Source: Streptomyces mashuensis
GTDB taxonomy: Bacteria > Actinomycetota > Actinomycetes > Streptomycetales > Streptomycetaceae
Assembly: GCF_014654785.1 (NCBI RefSeq)
Contig: NZ_BNBD01000001.1
Coordinates: 1-64,000, forward strand
Direction: 5' to 3'
DNA length: 64,000 bases
Shown here: positions 31,719 to 41,201 of the stretch, piece after piece
Layout: every line of letters begins with the position of its first letter
How positions within the stretch are numbered: position 1 is the first letter of the stretch
The notes under the pieces: model-generated
What the model was told of the DNA's origin: nothing
Database searches by the model: none
What the model saw: only the letters and a program-made list of their open reading frames with translations
Program-made: the position numbers and the translations under genes

Positions 31719-32365
31719 CGGGCCACCGCCAGCCTGCTCTCCAGCAGCCGGAACAGGCCGCTGATCGCGAACGTGATGATGATGTAGCAGATCGCGATCC
31801 AGAGGAAGATCACGAAGATGTTGTAGCCGGAGTCGGCGTTGAGGGTCTTCTGCACCGAGCCCAGCTCGGAGACGTTGAAGCCCGAGGCGATCGCGGTGTT
31901 CTTGGCCAGCGCGATCAGCAGGCTGCCGATGGGCGGGATCGCCGTCCGCGCCGCCTGCGGCAGCACGATCTGGCCCAGCGTCTGGCCGAAGGTCATGCCC
32001 AGCGAGCGGGCGGCTTCCGCCTGGCCGACCGGCACGGTGTTGATGCCCGACCGGACGGCCTCGCATATGAAGGCCGAGGTGTAGCAGCCCAGGGCCATCA
32101 CGGCCAGCCAGAACGAGTCCCAGCCCTTCAGGCCCAGCGCGGGCAGGCCCAGAGTGACGGCCAGGAACAGCAGCACCAGCGGGGTGTTGCGCAGCAGCGT
32201 CACCCACGCCGTGCCGAACGCCCGCAGCGCGGGCACCGGGGAGACGCGGAACGCCGCGACGACCGTACCCAGCACCAGGGCGAGCAGAGCGCTGAGCGCC
32301 GTCAGCTCGACAGTGCCCAGGAATCCTTCGCGGAACAGCGCGAAGTTGTCCGACAGAACGTTCAC
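31715..32365 (-). CDS. gluC: Glutamate ABC transporter permease GluC
   Basis: The 216-residue permease has about five membrane helices and the EAA loop EAARSLGMTFGQTLGQIVLPQAARTAIPPIGSL. GTG 32365 is used; an ATG at 32367 is in another frame. It overlaps gluD by 4 nt and starts 83 bp after gluB. Order gluA-gluB-gluC-gluD matches the Corynebacterium and Streptomyces glutamate uptake operon. Confidence 0.92.
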   Translation of the reverse strand: MNVLSDNFALFREGFLGTVELTALSALLALVLGTVVAAFRVSPVPALRAFGTAWVTLLRNTPLVLLFLAVTLGLPALGLKGWDSFWLAVMALGCYTSAFICEAVRSGINTVPVGQAEAARSLGMTFGQTLGQIVLPQAARTAIPPIGSLLIALAKNTAIASGFNVSELGSVQKTLNADSGYNIFVIFLWIAICYIIITFAISGLFRLLESRLAVAR

Positions 32366-32448
32366 ATCAAGTCTCCGGGAATCGCGTGGCGGTCATCCGG
32401 TCCCGGCCGCCCGCACGGGCGGCCGGGCGCCGCTCGTCAGCGCTGGGT

Positions 32449-33375
32449 TCAGTAGCGCTCGATCGCGGGCGGGTTGGGCGCCTGGGAGCCGGACTTGCCG
32501 AGCGTGGCGTCGAACGCCTTCTTCCAGTCGCCGTTCTGCATGTGGGCCTCCAGCGCCTTGTTCACCGCCTCGCGCAGGGCCGTGTCCTCCTTCTTCAGGC
32601 CCACGCCGTAGGGCTCCTTGGAGAACGTCGTCTCGGTGACCTTCAGTGCGCCCTTGTTCTCGGCGGCGTAGCCCTTGAGGATCGCGTCGTCCGTCGTCAC
32701 CGCGTCGACCGAGCCGTTGACCAGGTCCTGCACGCACAGCTGGTAGCCCTGCTGGGCCTTGGCCTCGGCCACGCCGTACTTGGGGTCCTTGATGCGCTTC
32801 AGCGGGGTGGAGCCGGTCGCCGAGCAGACCTTCTTGCCCTTGATGTCGTCCGGGCCCTTGATGTCGCTGTCGGCCTTCACCAGGAGGGCCTGGCCGGCGA
32901 TGTAGTACGGGCCGGCGAAGCCCACCTGCTTCTTGCGCTCGTCGTTGATGGTGTAGGTGCCGACGTAGAGGTCGACGCCGCCGCTGGCGATCTGCGTCTC
33001 GCGGGCCTCGGAGGGCACCGTCTTGAACTTGATGTGGGCCTCGTCGAAGCCCAGGTCGGCGGCGATCATCCGGGCGATCTCGACGTCGAAGCCCGAGCGC
33101 TTCTTGGTGCCGGGGTTCTCGTAGCCCAGCCCCGGCTGGTCGGCCTTGGTGCCGATGGTGATCGTCTTGCCCTTGATCTTCTCGAAGACCGGCGAGTCCT
33201 TGACGTCGGCAGCGGTGTTGACCTTGTAGCTGGACGCGGGGGCCGAGGAGCTGTCGCCGCCCTTGTCGCCCTTGTCGTCGGGGCTGCCGGACTTGCCGCA
33301 GGCGGTGGCGGTCGCGGCGAGCGCCAGCGCCACGACGGCAGCGGCGGCGGCGTTGCGGAGCTTCATGGAGGACAT
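32449..33375 (-). CDS. gluB: Glutamate-binding lipoprotein GluB
   Basis: The 308-residue extracytoplasmic solute-binding protein has a lipoprotein signal peptide ending at Cys26 in the lipobox-like ATATAC. Family-3 binding-protein features follow: GKTITIGTKADQPGLGYE, GFDVEIARMIAADLG, GGVDLYVGTYTINDERK. ATG 33375 is preceded by AAAGGATG. It should deliver glutamate to GluCD. Confidence 0.93.
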   Translation of the reverse strand: MSSMKLRNAAAAAVVALALAATATACGKSGSPDDKGDKGGDSSSAPASSYKVNTAADVKDSPVFEKIKGKTITIGTKADQPGLGYENPGTKKRSGFDVEIARMIAADLGFDEAHIKFKTVPSEARETQIASGGVDLYVGTYTINDERKKQVGFAGPYYIAGQALLVKADSDIKGPDDIKGKKVCSATGSTPLKRIKDPKYGVAEAKAQQGYQLCVQDLVNGSVDAVTTDDAILKGYAAENKGALKVTETTFSKEPYGVGLKKEDTALREAVNKALEAHMQNGDWKKAFDATLGKSGSQAPNPPAIERY

Positions 33376-33408
33376 CGGACATCCTTTGCTTCTGCGGATG
33401 CTGCTGCG

Positions 33409-33500
33409 TACGGGGGTGGCATACGGGGCGGGCGTACGGGGTGCACGGGCCGTGCGGGGTGTGCGGGCCGTACGGGATGTACGGGCGTACGCGCCCGGGG
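33409..33500. repeat. Degenerate TACGGG repeats between gluA and gluB
   Basis: TACGGG occurs at 33409, 33422, 33435, 33471 and 33480, interspersed with TGCGGG and CACGGG variants, in the 158-bp gap between gluA and gluB. Spacing is mostly 9-13 bp. Role unknown; it could form RNA structure that sets GluB levels. Confidence 0.6.
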
Positions 33501-33533
33501 CGTGACGGGACGGGCCGCGTGCCCGGGCCCGGG

Positions 33534-34310
<777 letters not shown>

Positions 34311-34326
34311 CGGCGTTCCTCGCTCC

Positions 34327-34347
34327 GTCCTCCTCGATTGGGAGGAC
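34327..34347 (-). promoter_or_regulatory. Inverted repeat in the gluA leader
   Basis: GTCCTCC (34327-34333) and GGAGGAC (34341-34347) form a 7-bp stem with a 7-nt loop just upstream of the gluA start. It may be an operator or an RNA hairpin that shields a purine-rich stretch. No regulator is evident. Confidence 0.35.
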
Positions 34348-34573
34348 CCTAATGAGCCGCAACGACCAACGTCATTACATCTGAGCTGAAATTGAGCATA
34401 ACGATCGGGACTCAAACGGACACTCTGCGTCAACGGAGTGCCAGGGTCTTACCGGAGTACCGGCTGCATAACAGAAGGCGTCCCACCGGCGGAGAACCCT
34501 TGACGCGCCGGGTGCCCATCGGGATGGATGCGGGGGTGCCGCAGCCCACCCCAGAGTCGTCCGGAGGAGGCCG

Positions 34574-35284
34574 ATGAGACTGCTGCTCGTGGAGGACGAC
34601 GACCACGTCGCCGCGGCCCTGTCCGCCGTGCTCGGCCGGCACGGGTTCGACGTCACGCACGCCCGGAGCGGCGACGAGGCCCTGCGGGCCCTGCTGCCCG
34701 ACGACGGGGCCCCGCCCTTCGGCGTCGTCCTGCTCGACCTCGGGCTGCCCGACCAGGACGGCTTCGAGGTGTGCGGCCGCATCCGCAAGCGCACCTCGAC
34801 CCCCGTCATCATGGTGACCGCCCGCTCCGACACCCGGTCGAAGATCCACGGCCTCAACCTCGGCGCCGACGACTACGTCGTCAAGCCCTACGACACCGGT
34901 GAGCTGCTCGCGCGCATCCACGCCGTCGCCCGGCGCACCCCGCCCGCCGGACCGCCCCCCGGGCCCCCGGTGGGCACCACCACCGGCCCCGGAGCGCTGC
35001 GCCTGGGCCCCCTCACCATCGAGGTGCCCACGCGGCGCGTCAGCGTCGACGGCACCGCCGTCCCCCTCACCCGCAAGGAGTTCGACCTGCTCGCCCTCCT
35101 CGCCCAGCGGCCCGGCGTCGTCTTCCGCCGCGAACAGATCATCAGCGAGGTCTGGCGCACCAGCTGGGAGGGGACCGGGCGCACGCTGGAGGTGCACATC
35201 GCCTCCCTGCGCTCCAAACTGCGCCTGCCCGCCCTCATCGAGACGGTGCGCGGCGTCGGCTACAAGATCGTCATCCCGGTGTAG
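34574..35284 (+). CDS. OmpR-family response regulator
   Basis: The 236-residue regulator has a receiver (about 1-118: LLLVEDDDHVAAAL, phospho-acceptor Asp in VVLLDLGLPDQDGFE, YVVKPYD) and a C-terminal winged helix (about 140-234: RKEFDLLALLAQRPGVVFRREQI, RTLEVHIASLRSKL, VRGVGYKI). ATG 34574 follows GGAGGAGG. The cognate kinase gene starts 15 nt after its stop. The resemblance is to TctD/QseB-type regulators of substrate uptake. Confidence 0.93.
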   Translation: MRLLLVEDDDHVAAALSAVLGRHGFDVTHARSGDEALRALLPDDGAPPFGVVLLDLGLPDQDGFEVCGRIRKRTSTPVIMVTARSDTRSKIHGLNLGADDYVVKPYDTGELLARIHAVARRTPPAGPPPGPPVGTTTGPGALRLGPLTIEVPTRRVSVDGTAVPLTRKEFDLLALLAQRPGVVFRREQIISEVWRTSWEGTGRTLEVHIASLRSKLRLPALIETVRGVGYKIVIPV

Positions 35285-35299
35285 GGGCTGCGTCGGCCC

Positions 35300-36712
35300 G
35301 TGCGCACCCGCCTCCTCCCGCTCCTCATCGTCCTGATGGCGGGCGTCCTGCTGGCCCTGGGCTTCCCGCTCGCCGGCGGCATGGCCGCCGTCGCCCAGCA
35401 GGAGGTCGTCGTCGACCGCATCGACGACACCGCCCGCTTCGCCGCACTCGCCCAGTACGTCACCACCTGGCCGACCGGGATCGACGGCCCCTCCGACGAA
35501 CGCCTGATCACCCTCAACTGGGAACTCGCCCGCTACCACGAGCTGTACGGCATCAACGCCGGCGTCCTCTACCGCGACGGCACCGCCATGTCCGCCGCGC
35601 CCGTCGACTGGCGTCCACGGCCCGGCAGCGCCACCCACGACGCCTTCCAGGAGGCCCTGGCGGGGCGGCGCAGCCACGACCCGGGCCAGGTGTGGCCCTG
35701 GCAGCGCGGCCGGCTCACCGTGGCCTCGCCCGTGATCCGCGACGGCGACGTCGTCGCGGTCGTCGTCACCGATTCGCCCACCGGCCCGCTGCGCGCCCGC
35801 ATCCTGCACGAGTGGCTGGTGCTGGCCGCCGGGGAGACGGCCGCGATGCTGCTGGCCGTCGGGGCGGCCTTCCGCCTCACGGGGTGGGTGCTGCGCCCCG
35901 TACGGACCCTGGACGCCGCCGCCCACGGCATCGCCACCGGCCGGCTCAACTCGCGCGTCGCCGCCGACAGCGGCCCGCCCGAACTGCGCCGGCTCGCCCG
36001 GTCGTTCAACGAGATGGCCGACAATGTGGAGGACGTGCTGGAACAGCAGCGCGCCTTCGTCGCCGACGCCTCGCACCAGCTGCGCAATCCGCTCTCCGCG
36101 CTGCTGCTCCGCATCGACCTGCTGGCCCTGGACCTGCCCGACGGGCACACCGAGGTCGACTCGGTACGGACCGAGGGCAAACGGCTGGCCCGCGTCCTGG
36201 ACGACCTGCTCGACCTGGCGCTCGCCGAACACGCCGCCGCCGACCCGCAGCTGACGGACATCGCCGAACTCGTCGCCGACCGGATCGGCGCCTGGTCGCC
36301 CGTGGCGGACCGGGAGGAGGTCGCCCTCGCCTGCACGGGGCCGGCCGCGGTCACCGGGTGGGCCGACCCGATCGCCCTGTCCAGCGCCCTGGACGCCGTG
36401 ATCGACAACGCGCTGAAGTTCACGCCCGCCGGGTCCGGCGTCGAGGTCGGCGTCGAGGTCGTGGGCGACCGCGTCCACATCACCGTCGCGGACGAGGGGC
36501 CCGGCCTTACCGAGGAGGAGCTCACCCGCATCGGCGACCGCTTCTGGCGCAGCAACCGTCACCAGAACGTGTCCGGCTCGGGCCTGGGCCTGTCCATCTC
36601 CCGCGCCCTGCTGGCCTCGGGCGGCGCCACGCTCTCGTACGCGCGGAACGAGCCCACCGGCCTGCGCGCGACGATAGCGGTGCCCCGCCAGGAGCCGGCG
36701 GCGGGCGCCTGA
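35300..36712 (+). CDS. Membrane sensor histidine kinase
   Basis: The 470-residue kinase has a first transmembrane helix (about 4-27), an extracytoplasmic sensor (about 30-168), a second helix (about 170-192) and HAMP (about 190-245). HisKA carries His259 in DASHQLRNPLSAL, and the HATPase has N, G1 and G2 boxes (DNALKFTPAG, DEGPGL, GSGLGLSI). GTG 35300 is 15 nt after the regulator gene. It faces a convergent gene for a TAXI binding protein, which may present a ligand to its sensor domain. Confidence 0.92.
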   Translation: MRTRLLPLLIVLMAGVLLALGFPLAGGMAAVAQQEVVVDRIDDTARFAALAQYVTTWPTGIDGPSDERLITLNWELARYHELYGINAGVLYRDGTAMSAAPVDWRPRPGSATHDAFQEALAGRRSHDPGQVWPWQRGRLTVASPVIRDGDVVAVVVTDSPTGPLRARILHEWLVLAAGETAAMLLAVGAAFRLTGWVLRPVRTLDAAAHGIATGRLNSRVAADSGPPELRRLARSFNEMADNVEDVLEQQRAFVADASHQLRNPLSALLLRIDLLALDLPDGHTEVDSVRTEGKRLARVLDDLLDLALAEHAAADPQLTDIAELVADRIGAWSPVADREEVALACTGPAAVTGWADPIALSSALDAVIDNALKFTPAGSGVEVGVEVVGDRVHITVADEGPGLTEEELTRIGDRFWRSNRHQNVSGSGLGLSISRALLASGGATLSYARNEPTGLRATIAVPRQEPAAGA

Positions 36713-36719
36713 GCCGGGC

Positions 36720-36747
36720 GGTCCGCGCCGGCCGGTCCGCGCCGGCC
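36720..36747. repeat. Tandem 14-bp repeat at a convergent gene junction
   Basis: GGTCCGCGCCGGCC occurs twice back to back between the convergent kinase and TAXI genes. Each copy is partly self-complementary, so the pair could act as a terminator structure. Confidence 0.6.
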
Positions 36748-36750
36748 GTC

Positions 36751-37749
36751 TCACGGCTTGACCGAGACGTAGTAGCGGCGGGCGCCCTCGTGCAGGGGCA
36801 GCGGGTGGGTGAATATCGCCGAGCGCAGATCCACCTTCTGCGCGGCGTGCACCACCGTGCCGATGCGGTCCCGGCTGCGGATCACCGTGCGCGTGACGCT
36901 CTCGGCGAGGTCCGGATCGGTGTCCTGCACGGTGACGAGCAGGTTGGCCACGGCGATGGTCTTCACCACCTGGCTGGCGTTCAGCTCGGGATAGGCGTCC
37001 GCCGGCATCACGGCCGCGCGGTAGTACTGCGTCAGCCGCCCCAGCGAGTGCAGGGGGCCGACGAGGTCGCCGAGCTGGACCAGTCTGATGGGCGTGCGCC
37101 GCCCCAGCGCCTGCACCGCGTTGGTGGGCAGGCCGCCCGACCAGAAGAACGCGTCTATCTCGCCCCTGGCCAGCAGCTCGGGCATCCGGTCGATGCCCAC
37201 CCGGACGGCGACGATGTCCTTGCCGAAGTCCAGGCCGGCCGCCTGCAGCAGCCTGCGCGTGATCAGCTGGACGCCGGAGGCGTCCGACCCCACCCCCACC
37301 CGCAGCCCGCGGAGGTCGCGGGCCGACTGCACCGGGGAGTCCCTGCGCGTCACCAGCTGCATGTAGTCGTCGTACAGCCGGGCGCACGCCCGCAGCCGGT
37401 CGGCGCCCGGCCGTCCCTCCTCCAGGTAGGCGGCCACGGCGTCGGCAGTGGCCAGCGTGAAGTCGGCCCGGCCGCCGGTCAGCCGCTGGAGGTTGTCCAG
37501 CGAGCCCTGGCTGTGACTGAGCCGTACGTCGAGGGCGGGCAGGTCGTGCGCCAGGTCCTGCTTGAGGAGGTCGCCGTACTTGGCGTACACGCCGGTCGGC
37601 ACGCCCGTCGCCACCGTGATCCGCCCGCTGGGCGGGGGCGGCTCGTCCGGCGGCGTCAGCCACCACAGCAGCAGGGCGAGGACGGCAGCGGCCACCGCGC
37701 CCACCTCCAGGACGCGGCGCCTGCCCGGAGAGGTCATGCGCGAAGCCAT
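36751..37749 (-). CDS. TAXI-family TRAP-type solute-binding protein, membrane-anchored
   Basis: The 332-residue protein has an N-terminal membrane helix (about 13-32) with no lipobox. The TAXI fold follows: ITVATGVPTGVYAKYGDLL, RADFTLATADAVAAYLEE, LRGLRVGVGSDASGVQLITRRLLQAAGL, GEIDAFFWSGGLPTNAV. TAXI proteins normally feed TRAP transporters, often with glutamate or dicarboxylates as ligands. No TRAP permease gene is nearby. ATG 37749 follows AGGA; ATG 37737 is an alternative. Convergence with a two-component pair suggests a sensory role. Confidence 0.85.
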   Translation of the reverse strand: MASRMTSPGRRRVLEVGAVAAAVLALLLWWLTPPDEPPPPSGRITVATGVPTGVYAKYGDLLKQDLAHDLPALDVRLSHSQGSLDNLQRLTGGRADFTLATADAVAAYLEEGRPGADRLRACARLYDDYMQLVTRRDSPVQSARDLRGLRVGVGSDASGVQLITRRLLQAAGLDFGKDIVAVRVGIDRMPELLARGEIDAFFWSGGLPTNAVQALGRRTPIRLVQLGDLVGPLHSLGRLTQYYRAAVMPADAYPELNASQVVKTIAVANLLVTVQDTDPDLAESVTRTVIRSRDRIGTVVHAAQKVDLRSAIFTHPLPLHEGARRYYVSVKP

Positions 37750-37882
37750 GGCCGGGATCCTGCCAGCCCCGCCCGGCCCCGGCCAGGCCTGTGGAAAACT
37801 CACCGCCGCGACCGGTGGACGGTGGTCACCTGCGGCCCGTGGGGCAGGCGTGGGTGACGGCCGTCCCCGGCCGCGGGCCGGC

Positions 37883-39388
37883 TCAGTGCCCGGCGGGCTC
37901 GGTCAGCGAGCTCAGGTCGTGGGCGTAGATGCCGACGGTGTGGGCGATCACGTCGATGTTCGTGTCGAACGACTTCAGGTCGATGTTCTTCAGCGTGTCA
38001 CCGGCCCCGTGGTAGTTCGGGTCGTACGCGGCGCCCGCGGTGCCGCCGAAGCGCGCCGCCTGCTCGGGGGTCTTGATGCCCTCGGCGCCGGTGAAGGTGC
38101 CGCCCGCGGGGATGCCGGCCGCGATGAACGGCCCGTAGTCGGAGCGGCCGTCGAAGTCCGTGCCCTCGTGGGGCGTGCGGCTGCGGTCGAGGAAGCCGTT
38201 GATCAGCCGCTCGATCTGTGCGGAGCCCTGCGGGCCGGGGCCCTCGCCCTTGTGGTCCGAGTCGTCGCCGTCGTAGACGAACTCCACCGGGTTCGGCGAG
38301 GCGATCATGTCGAAGTTGAGGTACAGCGCGATCTTCTTGCGCTGCTTCTCGTCGAGGCTCGCGACGTAGTGCTCGGAGCCCAGCAGGCCCAGCTCCTCGC
38401 CGGACCACCAGGCGAAGCGCACCTTGTTGGCGGGGCGGTGGCCGGGCTTGCGGAGCTCGTCGCCGAGCTTGAGCGCGACCTCCAGCAGGCCGGCGGAGCC
38501 CGAGCCGTTGTCGTTGATGCCGGGGCCGGCCGGAACCGAGTCGAGGTGGCTGCCGAGCGCCACCACGTGGTCGGCGCTGCCGCCCTTCGTCTCGGCGACG
38601 ACGTTGCGCGTCTGCCGCTTGAGGGCCTCGGTCCGCACGTCCAGCGTGACGGTCACGGGGCCCTTGGCGACCGCCGCGGCCAGCGCCTCGCCGTCGGCCA
38701 GCGAGATGCCGCCGGCCGGGATGTGGGCGTTCTCCGGACCGCCGACCGAGCCGTGCACGGGAGTGGTGCCGGAGTGGTTGTAGAGGATGAGGCCCACGGC
38801 GCCGGCCTTGGCAGCGACCTCCTCCTTCTGCTTGAAGGTGCACGAACCGCGCTTGACCAGTGCGATCTTGCCCGCGAACGAGCCCGACGCGTAGTCGTCC
38901 AGGTCGCAGCCGGGCGTCTCGTCCACGCGCGCGGCGGCCAGCGGGGCGGTCAGGCCGCCCTCGGGGGTGGACTTGCTGAAGTCGTAGGCCGCGACCTTGA
39001 TCTCGCGCTGCCCGGGAGAGACGACGGTCAGCTTCTCGCGCAGCGTCTTCGACTCGTAGAAGTCGAAGTCCTGGTACGAGACGTCGTAACCGGCCTTCTT
39101 CAGCAGCCGGTAGACGTATTCGGTCGAGGCCTTGTGGCCGGGCGTGCCGGCGGCACGGTTGCCGCCGTTGGCGTCCGCGATCTGCTGGAACGCCTGCAGA
39201 TGACGGTAGGCGCCCTTCGCGGACGACGCCTTGACCAGCTTCTTGGCGAGCCGTTCGGCCTCTCTGTGCTGCTGCGACGAAGGCGTGGGCCGGGCCTGCG
39301 CGGGCGCGGCGGCGGTGAGCAGCAGGGGAGTGGCGACGGCGGTCGCGGCGAGAGCCGATATCGCCCGCCGGCGGGAAGGTAGGCGCAC
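37883..39388 (-). CDS. Secreted M28 zinc aminopeptidase with PA domain
   Basis: The 501-residue exported peptidase begins with a twin-arginine-like signal (SRRRAISALAAT and a hydrophobic stretch, cleavage after AQA). A PA (protease-associated) domain interrupts the catalytic domain (GKIALVKRGSCTFKQKEEVAAKAGAVGLILYN). M28 zinc ligands and catalytic residues are seen in GSHLDSVPAGPGINDNGSG, WWSGEELGLLGSEHY, NFDMIASPN and the final YHGAGDTLKNID. GTG 39388 is preceded by GAAAGGA. It resembles the Streptomyces griseus aminopeptidase and probably frees hydrophobic N-terminal residues outside the cell. Confidence 0.92.
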   Translation of the reverse strand: MRLPSRRRAISALAATAVATPLLLTAAAPAQARPTPSSQQHREAERLAKKLVKASSAKGAYRHLQAFQQIADANGGNRAAGTPGHKASTEYVYRLLKKAGYDVSYQDFDFYESKTLREKLTVVSPGQREIKVAAYDFSKSTPEGGLTAPLAAARVDETPGCDLDDYASGSFAGKIALVKRGSCTFKQKEEVAAKAGAVGLILYNHSGTTPVHGSVGGPENAHIPAGGISLADGEALAAAVAKGPVTVTLDVRTEALKRQTRNVVAETKGGSADHVVALGSHLDSVPAGPGINDNGSGSAGLLEVALKLGDELRKPGHRPANKVRFAWWSGEELGLLGSEHYVASLDEKQRKKIALYLNFDMIASPNPVEFVYDGDDSDHKGEGPGPQGSAQIERLINGFLDRSRTPHEGTDFDGRSDYGPFIAAGIPAGGTFTGAEGIKTPEQAARFGGTAGAAYDPNYHGAGDTLKNIDLKSFDTNIDVIAHTVGIYAHDLSSLTEPAGH

Positions 39389-39629
39389 GGGGGTCCTTTC
39401 GGGCGTGGGACCGCCGGGATGACGGTGGTCCGGCACGGTTCGGGAGCGGTCGTGGGGCGACCGCGGTCGGAGGGACAGTAATCGAGACCACCACGGCGGC
39501 GGCAGGGGTTTTCCACGCCCCGACACAAGATCGAAACGCCCTGGACAAACCCCTGACGGGCGCCTGGCCTTGTGAGATTCCCGTCATCCGCCGCCCGCGC
39601 CGGCCTCCGTCGGAAAGAATGACCGGGCG

Positions 39630-41201
39630 ATGACCTCGATGCCCGAGCCCCAAGAGCCCGCCGTTTACGCGCCGTTCGCCTACCTCGCCGCGCCCGACGC
39701 CGCCCTGTACCGCCGGACCATGCAGACCTTCCTGGCGGCGAAGCAGCGCTTCGCGGTGCACCTGCGCCCCGAGGACGTGTACGCCGCCCTGCCTCCCGAC
39801 GAGCGTCCGGCCGGGCTCGAAACCGTCGTGAAGAAGCTCGACAGCCTCGTCGGGTGGGGCAACCTGCGCGCCGACCCCGACACGGCGCGCGTGACCGCCG
39901 TCGAGGACTTCTACCGCAAGAGGTTCGTCTACCAGCTCACCCGGGCCGGCGAGGCGGCGGAGGAGGCCCTGGGCACGTACGACGAGGCACTGGGCCGGCG
40001 CGGGGCGTTACAGGCGGTCGCCCTGCAGGACATCGTCACCCAGCTGCGGGCCCTGCTGGTCCTCGCCGCCGAGGACGACCCCGACCCCGCCAAGACGTTC
40101 CTCACGCTCGACACGCTGAGCAGCCGCTTCGCGGACCTGGCCGACAACGCCCGGGCCTTCATGGGCTCGTTGCAGCGCACCATCGACCTGTACGACGTCG
40201 AGGAAGAGGCCTTCCTCGCCTACAAGGACCGGCTCATCCAGTACCTGGACCGGTTCATCCACGACCTGATCACGCTCGGCGCGCGCATCGCCCAGCTGAT
40301 CGCGGAGCTCGAGGACCGCCAGGTCATCGGGCCCCTGCTGCGGGTCGCCGGCGCCCGTGAGGCGCTCGACGCCGCCCCGGAGGACGCCGAAGCCGCCGAA
40401 CGCGAGGCGTACGACCGGTGGCGGGAGCGGTGGGCCGGGCTCTCCGCCTGGTTCGTCGGCCGGGACGGGCGCGAGTCACAGGCACGGCTGCTGCGGGGCC
40501 GTGCCCTGGGAGCGATACCCCAGCTCCTGGCGGTCGTACGGTCGCTGAACGAGCGCAGAGCCGGGCGCTCCGACCGGTCCGCCGACTTCCGCACCCTGGC
40601 CCGCTGGTTCGCCGAGGCACCCGACGACGACGCCCGGCACCGCCTCTGGCGCACCGCCTTCGGGCTCTCCTCCGCCCGCCACCTGACCGTCGACGCCGAC
40701 AGCCTCGCCGCCCGCACGGCCCACCCGGTGCCCGCCGCCACACCGTGGGCGGACGCCGAACCCTTGCGCATCAGCCCCCAACTGCGCCGCACCGGCAGCT
40801 ACGAACGACGCGGCAGGCCCCGCAAGGTCGAGGACCGCTCCGAGGCGCGCCGCTACTTGGCGGAGATCGCCGCCAAACAGGCGGCCGAGACCGCGGCGGC
40901 CCGGGCACGGCTCGCCACGGACGGCCCGGTCCGCCTGTCGGCGCTGGGCGGGCTGGACCCCCTCTCCTTCGGCCTGTTCCTCCAGCTCCTCGGCGACGCC
41001 CTCGCCACCTGGCGGCCCGGCATGACCCACACCACCGCCACCAGCAACGACGGTTCCATGGAGATCCGCCTCCGGGCGCTCGACGACGGAACGACCGCCG
41101 AACTCGTCACCCCCGGGGGAACCTTCCGGGGACCCGACCACGTTGTGGAGATCACCGACCTGACGGAGACCGGCAGGTCCGAGGGGGACGGCAGCCGATG
41201 A
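39630..41201 (+). CDS. jetA: Wadjet type II JetA (DUF2397, TIGR02677)
   Basis: The 523-residue protein matches the DUF2397 family by its opening (PFAYLAAPDAALYRRTMQTFLAAKQRF), helical body (EEAFLAYKDRLIQYLDRFIHDLI) and C-terminal LSALGGLDPLSFGLFLQLLGDAL. In the type II Wadjet system it is the kleisin-like (MukF-like) subunit of an SMC complex that traps small circular DNA. It starts a four-gene run in which each stop overlaps the next start. ATG 39630 is chosen; ATG 39642 is an alternative, and no strong ribosome-binding site favours either. Confidence 0.9.
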   Translation: MTSMPEPQEPAVYAPFAYLAAPDAALYRRTMQTFLAAKQRFAVHLRPEDVYAALPPDERPAGLETVVKKLDSLVGWGNLRADPDTARVTAVEDFYRKRFVYQLTRAGEAAEEALGTYDEALGRRGALQAVALQDIVTQLRALLVLAAEDDPDPAKTFLTLDTLSSRFADLADNARAFMGSLQRTIDLYDVEEEAFLAYKDRLIQYLDRFIHDLITLGARIAQLIAELEDRQVIGPLLRVAGAREALDAAPEDAEAAEREAYDRWRERWAGLSAWFVGRDGRESQARLLRGRALGAIPQLLAVVRSLNERRAGRSDRSADFRTLARWFAEAPDDDARHRLWRTAFGLSSARHLTVDADSLAARTAHPVPAATPWADAEPLRISPQLRRTGSYERRGRPRKVEDRSEARRYLAEIAAKQAAETAAARARLATDGPVRLSALGGLDPLSFGLFLQLLGDALATWRPGMTHTTATSNDGSMEIRLRALDDGTTAELVTPGGTFRGPDHVVEITDLTETGRSEGDGSR

